DNA from: Bombella sp. ESL0385
GTDB lineage: Bacteria; Pseudomonadota; Alphaproteobacteria; Acetobacterales; Acetobacteraceae
NCBI RefSeq assembly: GCF_009725755.1
Contig: NZ_WNIJ01000001.1
Coordinates: 620,001 to 684,000 of the forward strand
Length of the DNA stretch: 64,000 nt
Direction of reading: 5' to 3'
Part shown: positions 55,892 through 64,000 of the stretch, one piece after another
Position numbering within the stretch: the first letter of the stretch is position 1
How the letters are laid out: the number at the start of each line of letters is the position of its first letter
Notes under the pieces: model-generated
Databases searched by the model: none
Told to the model about the DNA's origin: nothing
Seen by the model: the letters and a program-made list of their open reading frames with translations, nothing else
Position numbers and translations under genes: made by a program

Positions 55892-57070
55892 GTGAGCAGT
55901 TGGAATCAGGCCCTCAAACAGGCAAAAACCCCGCGGCAAGAGTTGGAGACGGCCCAGATTGAGGGGCGGACGGATGCGTATTTTTTAAGAATGCGCGATA
56001 TTGTCCGCCAGTTTGGGGATAGTCGAGTAACCTATGCCGTCTTTATCCGTCGCCCGGTTGTGGCGGCTTATGGGCTGGCTCTGCGCTGGGTAGAGAATGT
56101 TGCCCAGCATCAAGGTTTTGCGGTGGAGATTACAGAGGTCCATCCAGAGGGGACATGGGTCGGGGCGGGTGACCCGCTCTTTTACCTTACAGGCTCGTTG
56201 GAGGCCCTTGCGCCGTTAGAGACATTGTTGCTCCAAAAAACAGGGGCGGCTTGTGTTGCGGCACATAACGCGTATCAAATGGCTTTGGCCTTACCCAAAG
56301 TGCCCTTCCTCGCGATGGATGCACGCCATTGCGCGGGGGCGGAGATGCAAGAGCTTATGGCTTATGCCGCCGCTGTGGGCTCTCGCGCCGCGCAGAAGGA
56401 AGGGGCTGTTGGCTTTATCGGCAATGCGAATCACGACACGGCACGTTTTTTTGGGCAGGAGCGTGGGCTAGGGACGATGCCACATGCCTTTATTGGCTAT
56501 GCAGGCTCTACCTTGCGGGCCGCAGAAATGTATGTGGAACGCTTCCCCGATGAAGGTTTAACCGTTCTAGTTGATTATTTTGGCCAAGAGGTGAGCGATG
56601 CGCTGGCTGTCTGCCGCCGCTTCCCAGAGCGTGCAGCAGCGGGGAATGTGAGTGTGCGGCTAGATACGCATGGCGGGCGGTTTTTAGAAGGGTTAGACCC
56701 GCAACGCTCTTATGAAGTGTTGGAGCGTCACACGCCGGGTACGATTCGGCGTTATCGCTCGGAGAAAGAGCTGCGTTATTTGGTGGGGACGGGGGTCTCT
56801 GCCGCAGCGATATGGCGGATGCGTGAAGCGTTGGATGAGGCAGGCTTCACAAAGGTAAAGATTATTGTCTCCTCTGGCTTTGGCATCGCTAAATGCACAG
56901 CCATGCATGATGCGTCTGCCCCGATTGATATTGTGGGCACTGGGTCTTTTCTGCCTGATCGCTGGTCGGAGACTTATGCAACGGCGGATATTGTTGCTTA
57001 TGATGAGGTGCCACGGGTGAAGATTGGCCGTGAGTTCCTTTTGCAGAAACTTCAGGAGAGAGCCAAATGA
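55892..57070 (+). CDS. pncB: nicotinate phosphoribosyltransferase
   Basis: 392 aa. Converts nicotinate and PRPP to nicotinate mononucleotide in NAD salvage. Core blocks: TDAYFLRM near the start, LLLQKTGAACVAAHNA, MDARHCAGAEMQELMAYAAA, GFIGNANHDTARFFG, and the phosphate-binding end DIVGTGSFLPDRWSETY. It belongs to the shorter bacterial group. GTG 55892 is the start, with AAGGGAG about 8 bases ahead. The stop overlaps the next gene (ATGA). Confidence 0.88.
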   Translation: MSSWNQALKQAKTPRQELETAQIEGRTDAYFLRMRDIVRQFGDSRVTYAVFIRRPVVAAYGLALRWVENVAQHQGFAVEITEVHPEGTWVGAGDPLFYLTGSLEALAPLETLLLQKTGAACVAAHNAYQMALALPKVPFLAMDARHCAGAEMQELMAYAAAVGSRAAQKEGAVGFIGNANHDTARFFGQERGLGTMPHAFIGYAGSTLRAAEMYVERFPDEGLTVLVDYFGQEVSDALAVCRRFPERAAAGNVSVRLDTHGGRFLEGLDPQRSYEVLERHTPGTIRRYRSEKELRYLVGTGVSAAAIWRMREALDEAGFTKVKIIVSSGFGIAKCTAMHDASAPIDIVGTGSFLPDRWSETYATADIVAYDEVPRVKIGREFLLQKLQERAK

Positions 57071-57621
57071 TGGATGAGGCTGATAAAGAGGCGCAGCGCG
57101 CTTTCATCACTGGTATTCGCGGGGAAGTGAGCGAAGGGGAGGAGCCAGAGCAAGCCGCCACTGCCAAGCCGGGGGAGACTGGCTGGGTGGTGCGTATCCT
57201 CGACCAATCCGGGGCGAGTGCGGGTGATGATGACGTGGTGGAGGAGGTCAAAGGTTTTTTAGACCTCGCCCATGCCAATGCTTTTGCGCGTGCTTATGTG
57301 CGCGATAGTGTAGAGCGGTGCCGTATCCCCGGGGCTGCAGAGCGCGATGTGCTGGAAAGTTGGTTCGCCTTTGGGGAGAATGCTGAGGTTGTGGATGCTG
57401 GTGAGGATGGATGGAAGGCCAGCACGGAGCTGGATGATTTTGTCTCCAGCCCTGCCACTCCGATGGAGCGTGATTGGCGTGCCTTAGACCCGCGCCGCCT
57501 TGTTGATGAAGCCGCTCTTGAGGGTTTTTCGAACACTGCGCATGATGATGACCTTGCTGATGAGGATGATGACGAGGCCTTTGTGACGGAAATCATCCGC
57601 CGCAAGCAGGCTGAATCCTAA
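57067..57621 (+). CDS. acidic hypothetical protein downstream of pncB
   Basis: 184 aa, strongly acidic and rich in Asp/Glu/Ala, with no signal peptide or membrane segment. The central part (WVVRILDQSGASAGDDDVVEE, then FLDLAHANAFARAYVRDSVERCR) looks like a small folded domain; the C-terminal third with NTAHDDDLADEDDDEAFV looks disordered. Start ATG 57067 overlaps the pncB stop by four bases, so the two are translationally coupled. No family recognised, and no function is proposed. Confidence 0.7.
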   Translation: MMDEADKEAQRAFITGIRGEVSEGEEPEQAATAKPGETGWVVRILDQSGASAGDDDVVEEVKGFLDLAHANAFARAYVRDSVERCRIPGAAERDVLESWFAFGENAEVVDAGEDGWKASTELDDFVSSPATPMERDWRALDPRRLVDEAALEGFSNTAHDDDLADEDDDEAFVTEIIRRKQAES

Positions 57622-57675
57622 CCCTAACGCCGCCCCTTAGTTTTTAGATTTATGAGACCAAAAGACGGAATGATT

Positions 57676-59010
57676 ATGAAAGTACGCTTTGCTCCTTCGC
57701 CCACAGGGCAGCTCCATGTTGGTAATGCACGTCTTGCCGTAGCGAATTGGCTGTTCGCGCGGCGGCATGGGGGCCGCTTTTTGCTGCGGATGGATGATAC
57801 AGATACACAACGCGGCAGCAAAGCGTATGAGGAGGGGATTGGCCGGGACCTCACATGGCTTGGGTTAGACTGGGACGAATATGCTCGGCAGTCTGAGCGT
57901 TTAGCCCGTTATGAGGAAGTCATTGCTCAGCTTAAAGCTGATGGGCGGTTATATCCTTGTTTTGAGAGTGAGTTGGAGCTGAAATATAAGCGCGAGCAAC
58001 GTCTGCGAGAGGGGAAGCCCCCGCTTTATGACCGTGCGATGCTGCGGATGACAGAGGAGCAACGCGCTCGCGCCGAGGCAAATGGCAAGGTGCCTTATTG
58101 GCGGTTTAAGCTCAGCGGGACAACGCGGACATGGCAAGACCTTGTGATGGGGGAGTGCCATGTAAAGTTAAGTGCCGTGTCCGACCCGGTATTGGTCCGT
58201 GCGGATGGGAGCATCCTTTATACATTGGCTTCTGTTATTGATGATGTGGATATGGGCATCACCCATATTCTGCGTGGGGAAGACCATGTGACCAATACGG
58301 GTGTGCAGTTGGATATTGCCGAGGCTATTGGCACCAAAGTGGGGCATTTCACCTTTGGGCATCTGCCGCTGCTTTTGGGGCAGGATGGCGGTAAGCTCTC
58401 CAAACGTTTAGGCGGTTTGTCTCTCTCCACCTTGCGGCATGATGGGATAGAGCCACGGGCCTTAGTGGCTTATCTTGCCCGGTTGGGAAGTTCGGACGAC
58501 CCGCAAGTGGCAGATATGGCGGAGATTATTCAAGGCTATGATATTAGCCATGTATCACGCTCTGCCGCACGGTTTGATGTTCCACAGCTTTTGGGGTTGA
58601 ACCGGCGCGTGTTGCATAGCATGTCGTATGAGGAAATCCGGCCACGTTTGCCAGAGGGGGCTGATGAGGCATTCTGGTTGGCCATCCGTGGGAATATCGA
58701 CCTTGCGGTAGAGATTGCACATTGGTGGGCTGTGGTGCAGGGGGATATTGTCGCACCCTCGCAGCCTGAAGATGGCGCGTTCCTCCGCCAAGCAGCACAG
58801 CTTTTACCCGCAGAGCCGTGGGATGAAACAGTGTGGAAACGCTGGATCGACCTCATAAAGGCTGAGACAGGCCGTAAAGGCAAGAAGCTCTTTCTACCTC
58901 TACGCTTGGCCCTAACAGGTGAGGATGCTGGGCCAGAGCTTGCCGCGCTTTTACCGCTTATGGGCCGCGGGCGTGTGCTGCAACGCTTAGAGGACGCGGT
59001 GCAGGGATAA
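57676..59010 (+). CDS. gltX: glutamyl-tRNA synthetase, GltX2 type
   Basis: 444 aa, class I. HIGH-type motif FAPSPTGQLHVGNARLA, KMSKS-type motif GGKLSKRLGGLS, and FLLRMDDTDTQRGSKAYE. It belongs to the shorter group of which Acetobacteraceae commonly have two; one copy often charges tRNA-Gln for GatCAB. Which role this one has is not visible here. ATG 57676 (M-K-V-R-F-A-P-S) is favoured over ATG 57670, because the purine-rich AGACGGA then sits 8 bases upstream. Convergent with the KirBac gene, stops one base apart. Confidence 0.94.
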   Translation: MKVRFAPSPTGQLHVGNARLAVANWLFARRHGGRFLLRMDDTDTQRGSKAYEEGIGRDLTWLGLDWDEYARQSERLARYEEVIAQLKADGRLYPCFESELELKYKREQRLREGKPPLYDRAMLRMTEEQRARAEANGKVPYWRFKLSGTTRTWQDLVMGECHVKLSAVSDPVLVRADGSILYTLASVIDDVDMGITHILRGEDHVTNTGVQLDIAEAIGTKVGHFTFGHLPLLLGQDGGKLSKRLGGLSLSTLRHDGIEPRALVAYLARLGSSDDPQVADMAEIIQGYDISHVSRSAARFDVPQLLGLNRRVLHSMSYEEIRPRLPEGADEAFWLAIRGNIDLAVEIAHWWAVVQGDIVAPSQPEDGAFLRQAAQLLPAEPWDETVWKRWIDLIKAETGRKGKKLFLPLRLALTGEDAGPELAALLPLMGRGRVLQRLEDAVQG

Positions 59011-59011
59011 T

Positions 59012-60043
59012 TTATCCCTGCGGCTCGGAGGGAGGAGTAGGAGCATCTTCTGGTTGCTGCTGGGCCTCCACCGGCTCTTGTGGGGAAGGTGCGTTGTTTG
59101 TATCGCTTGTGCCATCAGGGATGGTCGAGTGAAAGAGGCTGAAATCGACCTCTAAGACACCATCATTATTTGGCTGGAGCAGACTAACAAAGCGTGACTT
59201 TGGGAGAAGGTCATCGGCTTTATACATGCGGTATGAAAACACACTTTGTGCGGATACGGGGTCCGTTGCGGTGAGGGTGAGCAGGATGACCGCTTGTTGT
59301 TGCAGCAGAGCCTCTTTATCCCGCTCATAAATCGGGCTTTCTTCCGTAACGGTATGGGTGAAGGAGAGGCTAACAGGGAGCAGCGGAATATGGCCATGGG
59401 TTAATGGCAATGTGTCTAGCTGGAGGGTTTCCCGGCCTGTATCATCTTGTTGTGTGCGGGCGATAATTGCTTCAAGCTCTACATTGATGAGGGGGGTGCG
59501 CCGCAAATTACCAACACGGAAATTGAGGCACATATGCTCGCCCCGCTGGGAAAGCGTGGCCACGCGGCTAAAGAGGACGGCTGCACGAGGGCGGGAAAAG
59601 CGTGCATAGACTAAGCCGGTGATGATGGCGGTAAACACCACGCCAACGAATACTTCTATAGAGGCAATGGCATTCGCCAGATAGCCTTGCGGGTAGAGGT
59701 AACCATACCCCACAGTTGAGAGCGTTTGCACACTAAAGAAGAAATCCGCCCAAAAATCGTTCTTTTGGACGTTGCTAACCCCATGGGGTAGGCAAAAAAA
59801 GCAAAGGCTAAAGAGGAGATTGATGAAGAAATAAGCCCCTGTGGTGGCGGCAAAAAAGGCAGTCCAGCCTATGCTTAGGCTGATATGATATAGGTCCCCT
59901 AAGAGACGTACCCCCGTACGCCTTTTTACAGGGATGTTAAAGATATTATCTTGCGAGAGAAAACTACTTTGTGCCGGAGGGCGTTGTTGTTGCCGCTTTT
60001 GTTTATAACGTAGGAGGAGGTCATGCGGGCTTTGGAAGAACAT
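59012..60043 (-). CDS. inward-rectifier potassium channel, KirBac type
   Basis: 343 aa. Slide helix and first membrane helix (about residues 50-85), pore helix with selectivity filter TVGYGY (110-115), second helix (IASIEVFVGVVFTAIITGLVYARFSRP), then a cytoplasmic immunoglobulin-like Kir domain (RVGNLRRTPLINVELEAIIAR, and KSRFVSLL). The C-terminal 40 residues are Pro/Glu/Gln-rich. A prokaryotic Kir channel for K+ across the inner membrane. It is last in a cysS-trmJ-kir run, 10 bases after trmJ, an unusual partner for translation genes. Confidence 0.92.
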   Translation of the reverse strand: MFFQSPHDLLLRYKQKRQQQRPPAQSSFLSQDNIFNIPVKRRTGVRLLGDLYHISLSIGWTAFFAATTGAYFFINLLFSLCFFCLPHGVSNVQKNDFWADFFFSVQTLSTVGYGYLYPQGYLANAIASIEVFVGVVFTAIITGLVYARFSRPRAAVLFSRVATLSQRGEHMCLNFRVGNLRRTPLINVELEAIIARTQQDDTGRETLQLDTLPLTHGHIPLLPVSLSFTHTVTEESPIYERDKEALLQQQAVILLTLTATDPVSAQSVFSYRMYKADDLLPKSRFVSLLQPNNDGVLEVDFSLFHSTIPDGTSDTNNAPSPQEPVEAQQQPEDAPTPPSEPQG

Positions 60044-60053
60044 AAAGAGAGCG

Positions 60054-60839
60054 TTACTTTTTCAAGTGGCGGGCTTTACGCGCGCGGGAGAGTTCACTGA
60101 CGACCCCATGGAGGGTCCGTAACTCTTGCTCAGTCACTTCGCCACGGGCAAAGAGATGGCGGAGATTGCGGACCATACCGGGCCGCTTTTGTTCATGATG
60201 GAGGAAGCCACATTCGTCAAGGTCGTGGATGAGGTGGGTCATAAAGGTCTCAACCTCCCCCTTTGTGGCGACGTGTGTTTCATTCGTCATAAAATAACGC
60301 TCAGGTACGGTATCTTCTGTAAGATACCATTCATAAGCCATGACTAAGACCGCTTGTGCCAGATTAAGCGACATAAAGCGCGGATTCAGCGGGTAACGGA
60401 TGAGCGTATCGGCACGGGCCATATCCTCATTATCCAACCCTGCGCGCTCTGGCCCAAAAAGGATGCCCGCTTTAAGGTGGCGGGAACTGATAGCGCGTAA
60501 CTCAGCCGCCGCTCCACGGGCTGTCATCACCGGTTTAATGACGTGGCGAGGCCGTGGACAGGTGGCAAAAACACGGTGAAGGTCTGCAATCGCGTCATCG
60601 ACTGTATCAAAAACAGTTGCAGCTTCTAGGATGCGGTCAGCCCCAGAGGACGCGTACCATGCGCGTGCTTGGGGCCAGCCATCACGCGGGGCAACAAGGC
60701 GGAGGTGAAATAATCCCCCATTAGCCATAGCGCGCGCTGTGGTGCCGATATTCTCCGCTAATTGCGGGCGCACGAGGATGATAACGGGGTCGAATGGAGC
60801 GGGTGGGGCGAGGTCTGCCCCACCATTACGGCCTGTCAT
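60054..60839 (-). CDS. trmJ: tRNA (cytidine/uridine-2'-O-)-methyltransferase TrmJ-like
   Basis: 261 aa. SPOUT methyltransferase that adds 2'-O-methyl at tRNA position 32. Trefoil-knot motifs: IILVRPQLAENIGTTARAMANG, GILFGPERAGLDNEDM and NPRFMSLNLAQAVLVMAYEW. C-terminal helical extension with MVRNLRHLFAR. Length matches TrmJ. It follows cysS by 6 bases and precedes the KirBac gene by 10, so all three are probably on one mRNA. Confidence 0.93.
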   Translation of the reverse strand: MTGRNGGADLAPPAPFDPVIILVRPQLAENIGTTARAMANGGLFHLRLVAPRDGWPQARAWYASSGADRILEAATVFDTVDDAIADLHRVFATCPRPRHVIKPVMTARGAAAELRAISSRHLKAGILFGPERAGLDNEDMARADTLIRYPLNPRFMSLNLAQAVLVMAYEWYLTEDTVPERYFMTNETHVATKGEVETFMTHLIHDLDECGFLHHEQKRPGMVRNLRHLFARGEVTEQELRTLHGVVSELSRARKARHLKK

Positions 60840-60845
60840 TGTTGT

Positions 60846-62234
60846 TTATCCTTTGCGCCAAGTGGTGCCGTTAGGGCCATCTTCGAGCAGAATCCCTTGG
60901 GCGGCGAGGTCATTGCGTATCTGGTCGGCAAGGGCAAAATCGCGCACCTTACGCGCTGCGAGGCGTTTTTCAATGAGGGCATCAATCGTAGCAGGGTCTA
61001 GCTCTGTTCCCCCTTGGAACCATTCAGTCGGGCTCATGGTAAAGAGGCCCAAAAGCTGCCCCCCTGCGAGGAGCTGATTAGCGGCCTCCTGTTGGCCCTC
61101 TAACGCCGCATCAGCATAACGATGCAGAATACTGAGTGCCTGTGGTGTATTGAGGTCGTCACATAACGCATTAAGGACATCAACAGGGCGTGAATCGTCT
61201 TTCGTGGCGGGGGTTTTCTCCAAAGCACGGTAGAAGCGGTCCATAATATGGCGTGCTTCCTCCAGCTTCTCCCATGTGAAGTCCAGAGTAGAGCGATAAT
61301 GCGCCCCAAGGAAAAGCAGGCGGAGGGCCTCTGCGGGTGCGCGCTCTAACACCTCATGGATTGTATGGAAATTGCCCAGCGATTTGGACATCTTCTCCCC
61401 ACCAGAGAGCAGCATCCCCGTATGGAGCCAATGGCGGGCGAAATGGCTATGAGGATGGCAGCAAAGCGATTGGGCACGCTCATTTTCATGATGAGGGAAT
61501 AGGAGGTCATTGCCCCCGCCATGAATATCAAAACTCTCCCCTAGATAGCGTTCTGCCATGGCGGAACATTCAATATGCCAGCCGGGCCGCCCGCGCCCAT
61601 AGGGGCTATCCCAGCCGGGTTCTGTTGCGTTGGAAGGCTTCCAGAGGACAAAATCACCGGGATGGCGTTTATAATCGGCAACCTCCACACGTGCTCCGGC
61701 CTGCATATCCTCTAGCGACCGACCAGAGAGCGCGCCGTAACTGGGGAAGGAGGTAACATCAAACAACACATGCCCGTCAGCTTCATAAGCGTGGCCTTGG
61801 GTGATGAGACGCTCAATCATCGCCAGCATGTCAGGGATATGATGCGTAGCACGCGGCTCAATAGTGGGGGGTAGGATATTTAGTGCAGCGAGGTCTTGGT
61901 GGAAGTCCTTTGTTGTGCGTTCGGTAAGGTGGGTGATGTCCTCCCCATTCTCTGCGGCACGTTGAATGATTTTATCATCAATATCAGTAATGTTGCGGAC
62001 GTAAGTGACGCGCTCATAAAGAGCATGAAGCAGGCGCACCATAATATCTGCACTAAGCATAGAGCGCAGATTGCCCAGATGGACGCGGTCATAAACCGTT
62101 GGTCCACAAAAATAGAGGCGGATATGCGCCGGGTCTTCGGGAAGAAAGGGGACAGTCTCACGGCGGTGGCTGTCATGCAGCTTTAGGCTGAACAAGGCGG
62201 GGGGCACGGTGATGTGGCTCTGCTTCGTAGTCAT
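60846..62234 (-). CDS. cysS: cysteinyl-tRNA synthetase
   Basis: 462 aa, class I. HIGH-type motif YFCGPTVYDRVHLGNLRS (first zinc Cys), RNITDIDDKII, zinc-site region GRGRPGWHIECSAMA with HGGGNDLLFPHHENERAQS, and KMSKS motif GGEKMSKSLGNF. The start at ATG 62234 (M-T-T-K-Q) is preferred over 62291; both lack a clear Shine-Dalgarno. First gene of the cysS-trmJ-kir unit, divergent from the MATE gene. Confidence 0.95.
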   Translation of the reverse strand: MTTKQSHITVPPALFSLKLHDSHRRETVPFLPEDPAHIRLYFCGPTVYDRVHLGNLRSMLSADIMVRLLHALYERVTYVRNITDIDDKIIQRAAENGEDITHLTERTTKDFHQDLAALNILPPTIEPRATHHIPDMLAMIERLITQGHAYEADGHVLFDVTSFPSYGALSGRSLEDMQAGARVEVADYKRHPGDFVLWKPSNATEPGWDSPYGRGRPGWHIECSAMAERYLGESFDIHGGGNDLLFPHHENERAQSLCCHPHSHFARHWLHTGMLLSGGEKMSKSLGNFHTIHEVLERAPAEALRLLFLGAHYRSTLDFTWEKLEEARHIMDRFYRALEKTPATKDDSRPVDVLNALCDDLNTPQALSILHRYADAALEGQQEAANQLLAGGQLLGLFTMSPTEWFQGGTELDPATIDALIEKRLAARKVRDFALADQIRNDLAAQGILLEDGPNGTTWRKG

Positions 62235-62327
62235 AATCTGTTCAATGCGACAGAGATGCGTCTGGTGCAACAGGGGAATTACGACTTTCATAGTTGCGTC
62301 TTGGGTTATATGCGTTAAGAGAATGGT

Positions 62328-63728
62328 ATGTCTGCATCAAAAATCCACATAAAACACCCTAGAGTAGGGATGTCCGCGCATATTCGCACTCTCATTCAGG
62401 TTAGTTTGCCTCTTGCCCTCGCTCAGTTGGCAGAGATGGCCATGGGGGTGACAGATACGATCCTTCTCGGGAGTTTAGGGGTCGATGCGGTTGCCATTGG
62501 TGGGATTTCCAACAATTTCTTTTTTACGACCATGATTTCCTTCCAAGCGGTGTTGGGTGGAGTCGGCGTGCTGCTCTCCCATGCGCGTGGTGGGGTGGAG
62601 CATGGCCATCATGGAGGGCATGATAAACGTAGCATCATCAGTGCTGGGGTTATGGTCGCCTTGCTGGCCTTTATACCGTGCTTGTTGATTTTATTATGCT
62701 CCAGCCCGATTTTCACATGGATGGGAGAGCCCGACCTTGTCGTCACGCAAGGGGGGCGGTTTATTGATGTATTGCTCTATGCCTTATTGCCGAATCTCGT
62801 TCTGTTAGGGTTATGCCGTGTGGCCTTGCCGTCCTTGGGAGCAGAATCGCTCTTATTATGGACAATGCCGATTATGGCCGTGTGTAATGGGGTGCTGAAT
62901 GCGGCTCTAATTCATGGTTGGTTTGGTCTACCGGCTTATGGGCTGTTCGGCTCGGCCCATGCCACCATGCTCACAGGGTGGGGGGCGAGCCTTGTTTTGT
63001 TGGGGCTATGCCTGCGTAAAGCCAATTTACGGGCGTTATTGAAGCCTATGAAGGTGCGTCTGTCGCTTATTAAGGAGCTTTTGCACCTTGGTTTGCCGAT
63101 GATGGTGACCGCCACGGCAGAGCTTTTGCTCTTTCAAATCACTACATTAAATGCAGGGCGGTTAGGGACGCATAGTCTGGCAGCGCACCAAGTGGCATTG
63201 AACACGATTTCCCTCTTTTTCATGGTGTGTTTAGCCATTGGGCAAGCGGCGAATGTGCGGGTGGCTTATTGGCGTGGGGCAAAACGACCATTAGAAGCCT
63301 GCCGGGCCTCTAGCGGGGCGTTGCTGCTTGTATTGTTGTGGACGATTCTGACAGGCCTTGTATTGATGCTTAGCCCGGATTGGATTGCACGGCTTTATTA
63401 TACGGGGACGCCGCCCGATGCTGGGACGTTTGCAAAAACGGTTCTGCTTTTAAAAATAGCGGGGATTTTCCAGATTGTAGATGGGATACAGGCAGTGTGT
63501 AACGGTGCCTTGCGTGGCTGTGGTGATACGGTGGTACCCATGGTCATTAGCATTGTAACTTATGGCTTGGTCGGCATTGGTTTGGGGTATTGGCTGGCTT
63601 TTTGTCAGGGTTATGGTGTTAAAGGTTTGTGGATTGGCCTTGCAGCAGGGCTAGGGGTTACTGCTGTGGCATTAGGGTTACGCCTCTATATGCTGCTCTA
63701 TCGCCGTGTTGGGAGCGTATCGTCATAG
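62328..63728 (+). CDS. MATE-family efflux transporter
   Basis: 466 aa, 12 predicted membrane helices in two halves. The N-terminal half has SLPLALAQLAEMAMGVTDTILLGSLG and the second half has LGLPMMVTATAELLLFQITTLNAGRLG, both MATE/NorM signatures. Such proteins export cationic drugs or metabolites in exchange for Na+ or H+. A His-rich loop (VEHGHHGGHDK) between helices 2 and 3 is unusual. Substrate unknown. Confidence 0.9.
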   Translation: MSASKIHIKHPRVGMSAHIRTLIQVSLPLALAQLAEMAMGVTDTILLGSLGVDAVAIGGISNNFFFTTMISFQAVLGGVGVLLSHARGGVEHGHHGGHDKRSIISAGVMVALLAFIPCLLILLCSSPIFTWMGEPDLVVTQGGRFIDVLLYALLPNLVLLGLCRVALPSLGAESLLLWTMPIMAVCNGVLNAALIHGWFGLPAYGLFGSAHATMLTGWGASLVLLGLCLRKANLRALLKPMKVRLSLIKELLHLGLPMMVTATAELLLFQITTLNAGRLGTHSLAAHQVALNTISLFFMVCLAIGQAANVRVAYWRGAKRPLEACRASSGALLLVLLWTILTGLVLMLSPDWIARLYYTGTPPDAGTFAKTVLLLKIAGIFQIVDGIQAVCNGALRGCGDTVVPMVISIVTYGLVGIGLGYWLAFCQGYGVKGLWIGLAAGLGVTAVALGLRLYMLLYRRVGSVSS

Positions 63729-63963
63729 CGTTATAGGGACTGTATAAGGAAGGGCTTTAGGGGGTAGGGTTTGTGTATGTGATGGGTTCAATCTGTTTGA
63801 AAGACGGCTTGGTCCTCTATATCCTTAACGCATCGTACCTGCTAAAACATATATAATTCAGTGAACAAAGCGTGTGTGGTCGCTGTAGCGTATTCATCCA
63901 AGAGGGTAAGCACCCCATATTGCGACAGTATGTATTTTTCTGATGGTTGGAGTAGAATCTTGT
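63729..63963. other. non-coding tail region
   Basis: No gene recognised. A TATAAT at 63852-63857 lies about 105 bases before the possible start at 63964 but without a good -35. No hairpin with a T-run was seen after the MATE gene. Confidence 0.3.
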
Positions 63964-64000
63964 ATGAAGTTGCCTAAGGTCGCTTTTCCCTCTCGTGATG
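63964..64000 (+). CDS. possible start of a gene cut by the window edge
   Basis: ATG 63964 opens a frame M-K-L-P-K-V-A-F-P-S-R-D that runs to the edge; GGAG at 63949-63952 is 11 bases ahead. Too short to identify. Confidence 0.35.
   Translation, partial: MKLPKVAFPSRD

Noticed and set aside
63783-63800. tRNA T-loop-like GGTTCAATC
   Set aside because: No acceptor stem, anticodon arm or D-arm around it.

Overview
The window looks like a chromosomal segment of an acetic acid bacterium (Alphaproteobacteria, Acetobacteraceae). Clues are an alphaproteobacterial RNase E ending in the GWWRR tail, an AspRS with motif 2 of the SPGEFYQLD type, an erpA-xthA/dgt neighbourhood, the argS-SPOR-scpA-scpB-tatB-tatC-serS order, a second-type GltX, a class II DAHP synthase, an Suv3-like helicase and a KirBac channel. 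Most genes are moderately GC-rich and tightly packed. Genus is not determined; small-genome bee- or flower-associated genera would fit.

Layout. 1-7.4 kb: polA (5' end outside the window), an SCO-like thioredoxin-fold protein, a HAD phosphatase, purD facing away from xseA, and a small lipoprotein. 7.4-11.6 kb: rne on the minus strand, a long non-coding leader, and a Tat-exported amidase. 11.6-13.4 kb: leuA behind a leucine leader peptide and attenuator hairpin. 13.5-19.5 kb: the elongasome cluster mreB-mreC-mreD-mrdA-rodA. 19.5-29 kb: a LysE-type exporter, glyQ-glyS, a DUF2076 protein, a Rieske/FAD reductase, an AT-rich FemAB/GNAT-like gene, and aspS.

29-36.9 kb is the most interesting part. 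An RlaP-like nucleotidyltransferase meets, tail to tail with a 4-nt overlap, a two-gene AT-rich operon on the minus strand: a 1000-aa P-loop ATPase and an 888-aa adenosine-deaminase-fold protein. Gene order, sizes, motifs and translational coupling match RADAR (RdrA-RdrB), an anti-phage system that acts through adenosine deamination. It sits just downstream of erpA-xthA with no integrase or transposase.

37-46.5 kb: dgt, argS, SPOR protein, scpA-scpB, tatB-tatC, serS and a lipoprotein. 46.6-54.2 kb: Suv3-like helicase, ferredoxin-NADP reductase, glutathione reductase, a FUSC-type membrane protein and a small exported protein. 54.4-64 kb: class II DAHP synthase, nicotinate phosphoribosyltransferase, an acidic orphan, gltX, a minus-strand cysS-trmJ-kirBac operon, a MATE exporter and the possible start of another gene at the right edge.

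The main themes are cell-wall elongation and export (mre/mrd/rod, amidase, Tat, SPOR), translation (five aminoacyl-tRNA synthetases, TrmJ), and RNA metabolism and defence (RNase E, Suv3-like helicase, RlaP-like enzyme, RADAR). No tRNA, rRNA, CRISPR array, insertion sequence or integrase was recognised.
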